Of a stretch of 64,000 nucleotides of DNA, positions 57,435-64,000 are shown piece by piece. Position numbers and translations under genes: made by a program. The stretch comes from Scylla paramamosain (Eukaryota; Arthropoda; Malacostraca; Decapoda; Portunidae): assembly GCF_035594125.1 (NCBI RefSeq), contig NW_026973720.1, forward strand, positions 500,001 to 564,000, read 5' to 3'. Within the stretch, counting starts at the first letter, position 1, and every line of letters begins with the position of its first letter. The notes under the pieces are model-generated. The model searched no databases. It saw only the letters and a program-made list of their open reading frames with translations, and was not told the origin of the DNA.

Positions 57435-57985
57435 TTACATATCATTACCCATAAAAATGATAAGCTGATCCAAGTCATAAATGTCATTTCTTGTACTGGA
57501 CACCTCCAAATTTGGTGATAAGTCATCACAAAGGTCTGAATTTGATGAGTAGATCATTTCAGTTGGCAAGTCCTTAACTGTTTGACATCTTTGATGCCTA
57601 CTTATGTGTGATTTAAATGTGGTTGTCTTTGAAAATATTTTGGAGCACTGATTAAAGGGGCACTGAATTCTGGTGCCATTATCAATGTGCTGTCTCAAAT
57701 GCTTTGATAAATCCTTCATTCCATCACAAACTTGTTGGCACAGCAGAGTTTTAATTTCAAATGGAGACAAGATCAACAATTTTTCAACACTTTCTGACCT
57801 ATATTCTTGATGGTCTCAGTATATATGAGCCTTTAGTCCTGTGTATGATGAAAGCGTCTGTTTGCAACCCCATAATGGGCATTTGATAGCTCTTCTGTAT
57901 TCATTTGAATGCAACAGGCAATCATTTACATAATTTTTCATTGACCTTGATACATGGTTACAGAAAGGACATGCAAACTCTGAAT
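57435..57985 (-). pseudogene. C2H2 zinc-finger exon with an in-frame stop
   Basis: Read on the minus strand from a splice-acceptor-like TTTGTGTCATAG at 57986, this frame has a first partial finger (ACPFCNHVSRSMKNYV), a second (CPLWGCKQTLSSYTGLKAH) and a third complete finger of C-x4-C-x12-H-x3-H form (CPFNQC...HISRH). Such three-finger blocks occur in large uncharacterised C2H2 proteins of many invertebrates, often expanded with mobile elements (family knowledge). A TGA at 57818-57816 interrupts the second finger between its histidine positions. Downstream the frame is open to a TAA at 57435. It is probably a dead exon or relic; a sequencing error at the TGA cannot be excluded. Confidence 0.6.
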
Positions 57986-62458
<4,473 letters not shown>

Positions 62459-62482
62459 CAATCAAAACCCGGAATCAGTCAA

Positions 62483-62549
62483 AACTAGTTTTAACTAGGT
62501 ATTTTCAATGTGTTGGTGAACAACTAGTATTACCTAGGCAAAACTAGTT
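62483..62549. other. Imperfect 21-bp inverted repeat
   Basis: The arms AACTAGTTTTAACTAGGTATT (62483-62503, 21 bp with its complement at 62529-62549) pair at 18 of 21 positions around a 25-bp loop. The motif ACTAGTT recurs several times. It lies between the stop of the integrase pseudogene and the (AT)n. Confidence 0.6.
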
Positions 62550-62554
62550 ATACC

Positions 62555-63719
62555 TTAATGTGTTTGATTACTATTACTAGATCGTGAATTTATGTCATCT
62601 TGATTTGTCATCTGCAAAGCAACATTAGATTCCCCAACAGTGTCCTTGTTTACATGTGCAATTATCTTCTCCAAATCCTCCTCATTATTTACAACTTTAA
62701 TCAATTCTCGTGGAATGCATGTTGTTGCAAGGCCAACCCTTGGTTCTACACCAAACATTGCTTTGTATGGGCTTCGATTTATACCAGAATGATGGGCTCT
62801 GTTCTTCATAAATTGTACAAAGCGTAATCCTTCGGACCACCTTGCTGTATCATTGTCTTTCATCCATCCACTTAACATATTTTCAATATCTTGATTTGCC
62901 CGTTCCACAGACCCTTGACTTTGACTATGTCTTGGTTTTCCATGCACAATTTTCAACTCTGGCCACAAAGAAGCTAAGGACGTTATAACACTATTTACAA
63001 ATTCTCTTCCGTTATCACTCTGTAAAATACAGGGTTAAAAAAATATCAACAAGGTGATAAGCAACTTCTTCAGCACGTTTACATTGCAATGCACGTAGTA
63101 TCACAAATTTAGTTAAATGATCTTGATAAACCATTATGAATTTATATTTTCCATCTGCTTGTGTCTGCATATCAATTAAGTCCACTTGACACCGACTATT
63201 TAGCTCTGAGTGTAAGACTGGTTTGGAAACAAGTCCTCTTTTATTTTTCTTACTTTGGCACACTTCACACATGGTCAAGAAGAGCTTTATCATATCGGCT
63301 GTCACATTTGCATATTTCCTGTTAATTTCACATTTCAGTCTATCTCGACCACCATGACCGATTGCTACATGAGATGTCTTAATGACTTCAAAAATCTCGG
63401 GAGCAGGAACGTATTAACGAACTTGGTCATTTTTGCTACTTGCAATCAGTTTTTGAACACCACCAATTTCAATGACATCAAACCGCTTCAGTCTTCTGTA
63501 CTGTAGAGACGTTTTCTTCTTAGCAGTTTTAGCCTCCTTTACCTCCTGCAACAATGAACCGTATTTTTCTGCAGTAAGTATGTTGTAGTGTGGTTCTTGT
63601 TGCACGTCCCACTTCAGTATGGTCTGTAAAAACATAGTCTCCCATTCAGTGTCAGCTGCCTGGTTAGGAGGGCGGTCAACAGGGTGTTCAGGATGGTCAG
63701 ATGAGCTCAAAGTTGCCAT
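62555..63719 (-). pseudogene. KRBA2-like integrase (rve) gene, disrupted
   Basis: The minus-strand start is the ATG at 63719 in a strong context (AAGATGG). An N-terminal region (to 63414) precedes an integrase zinc-finger-like segment (GHGGRDRLKCEINRKY, then CEVCQSKK) and the core: first Asp in CQVDLIDM, second Asp in SDNGREF, Glu in SQGSVERANQD. This is the architecture of the KRAB-A domain-containing 2-like integrases widespread in arthropods, derived from Gypsy/GINGER-type elements (family knowledge). Two lesions: a TAA directly after NDQVR (63414-63416) with the same frame open on both sides, and a frameshift/deletion near 63030, just before the second catalytic Asp. The fragments 62555-62968 and 63015-63305 are parts of one former ORF. 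No terminal repeats were identified. Confidence 0.8.
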
Positions 63720-63746
63720 CTTGTTGTATTGGTGGCTCACGAACAA

Positions 63747-63909
63747 CTGAAAGGTGAAGTAAATCAGTGAACCAGCTAAATGAGAATGAATCCTCCCCCC
63801 CCTTCCCCCACCCTACTAACTATGACTCAGTAACATCTAACAAAGAAATAACAATTAAGGTAAACGGCAATGCAATAATCTGATATCAGAGGACAACACA
63901 CGTACTAAC
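63747..63909 (-). other. Possible 5' intron of the integrase-like gene
   Basis: On the minus strand a donor-like ACAG/GTTAGTACG begins at 63909, and an acceptor-like pyrimidine tract ending CACCTTTCAG ends at 63747, nine codons upstream of the ATG. If real, 63910-64000 is a non-coding first exon. This is predicted by consensus only. Confidence 0.35.
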
Positions 63910-64000
63910 CTGTGTCAATGCAGGAGGACAGCGGACTGAAACATACAAAAACTGACAAGCCAGCGTCCTCACTTCTGGTGTTTGTCAAGCGAGTCCCACC

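Noticed and set aside
57209..57529. Minus-strand 106-residue frame beside the zinc-finger exon
   Set aside because: Overlaps the zinc-finger exon in another frame and runs into the SINE-like sequence; no domain.

Overview
The window looks like nuclear DNA from an arthropod, most likely a decapod crustacean. The sequence shows very long dinucleotide arrays (TA, GA/CT, CA/GT), non-LTR retrotransposons with young copies, a tRNA-headed SINE-like repeat, a PIF/Harbinger-type DNA element and a KRBA2-like integrase fragment. The decapod assignment is inference from this repeat landscape, since no conserved host gene was found. There is no operon structure, no rRNA, no CRISPR and no convincing intact host protein-coding gene.

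Layout. (1) 1-8343: non-coding DNA studded with microsatellites. (2) 8344-12922: a near-complete 3.3 kb non-LTR retrotransposon on the minus strand (element A, 8531-11835), with one long ORF for an apurinic-type endonuclease plus reverse transcriptase. It has pure (TA)n on both sides, and beyond the right-hand (TA)n lies the decayed 3' end of a second relative (element B). (3) 14802-17536: a third, 5'-truncated and nearly identical copy (element C) with a homopolymer tail. (4) 18444-57246: a head-to-tail array of a roughly 12 kb segment, in three full units (18444-30510, 30511-43179, 43180-54534) and one partial unit (54535-57246). Each unit carries the same LINE 3' fragment, a decayed ~138 bp tandem repeat, a second decayed ~115-133 bp tandem repeat, a SINE-like tRNA head (also in the partial unit) and many microsatellites. 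Unit 2 alone carries a 749 bp PIF/Harbinger-type insertion with ~51 bp inverted termini and a TAA target duplication; the other units show the empty site. (5) 57247-64000: a broken C2H2 zinc-finger exon, microsatellite-rich spacer, a tail-only LINE fragment next to (TA)n, and a KRBA2-like integrase pseudogene with an in-frame stop and a frameshift.

How it fits together. The window records repeat-driven change. The units share ancestral insertions (LINE fragment, SINE), so these predate amplification. Unit-private events (Harbinger insertion, an (AT)n growing from 6-7 to 95 repeats, a GT-bounded deletion, loss or gain of a 66 bp repeat) postdate it. The most interesting points are the LINE sitting inside (TA)n, the unit-private Harbinger insertion with its MADF-like exon, the (AT)n expansion visible between paralogues, and two previously unobvious tandem-repeat families inside the unit.
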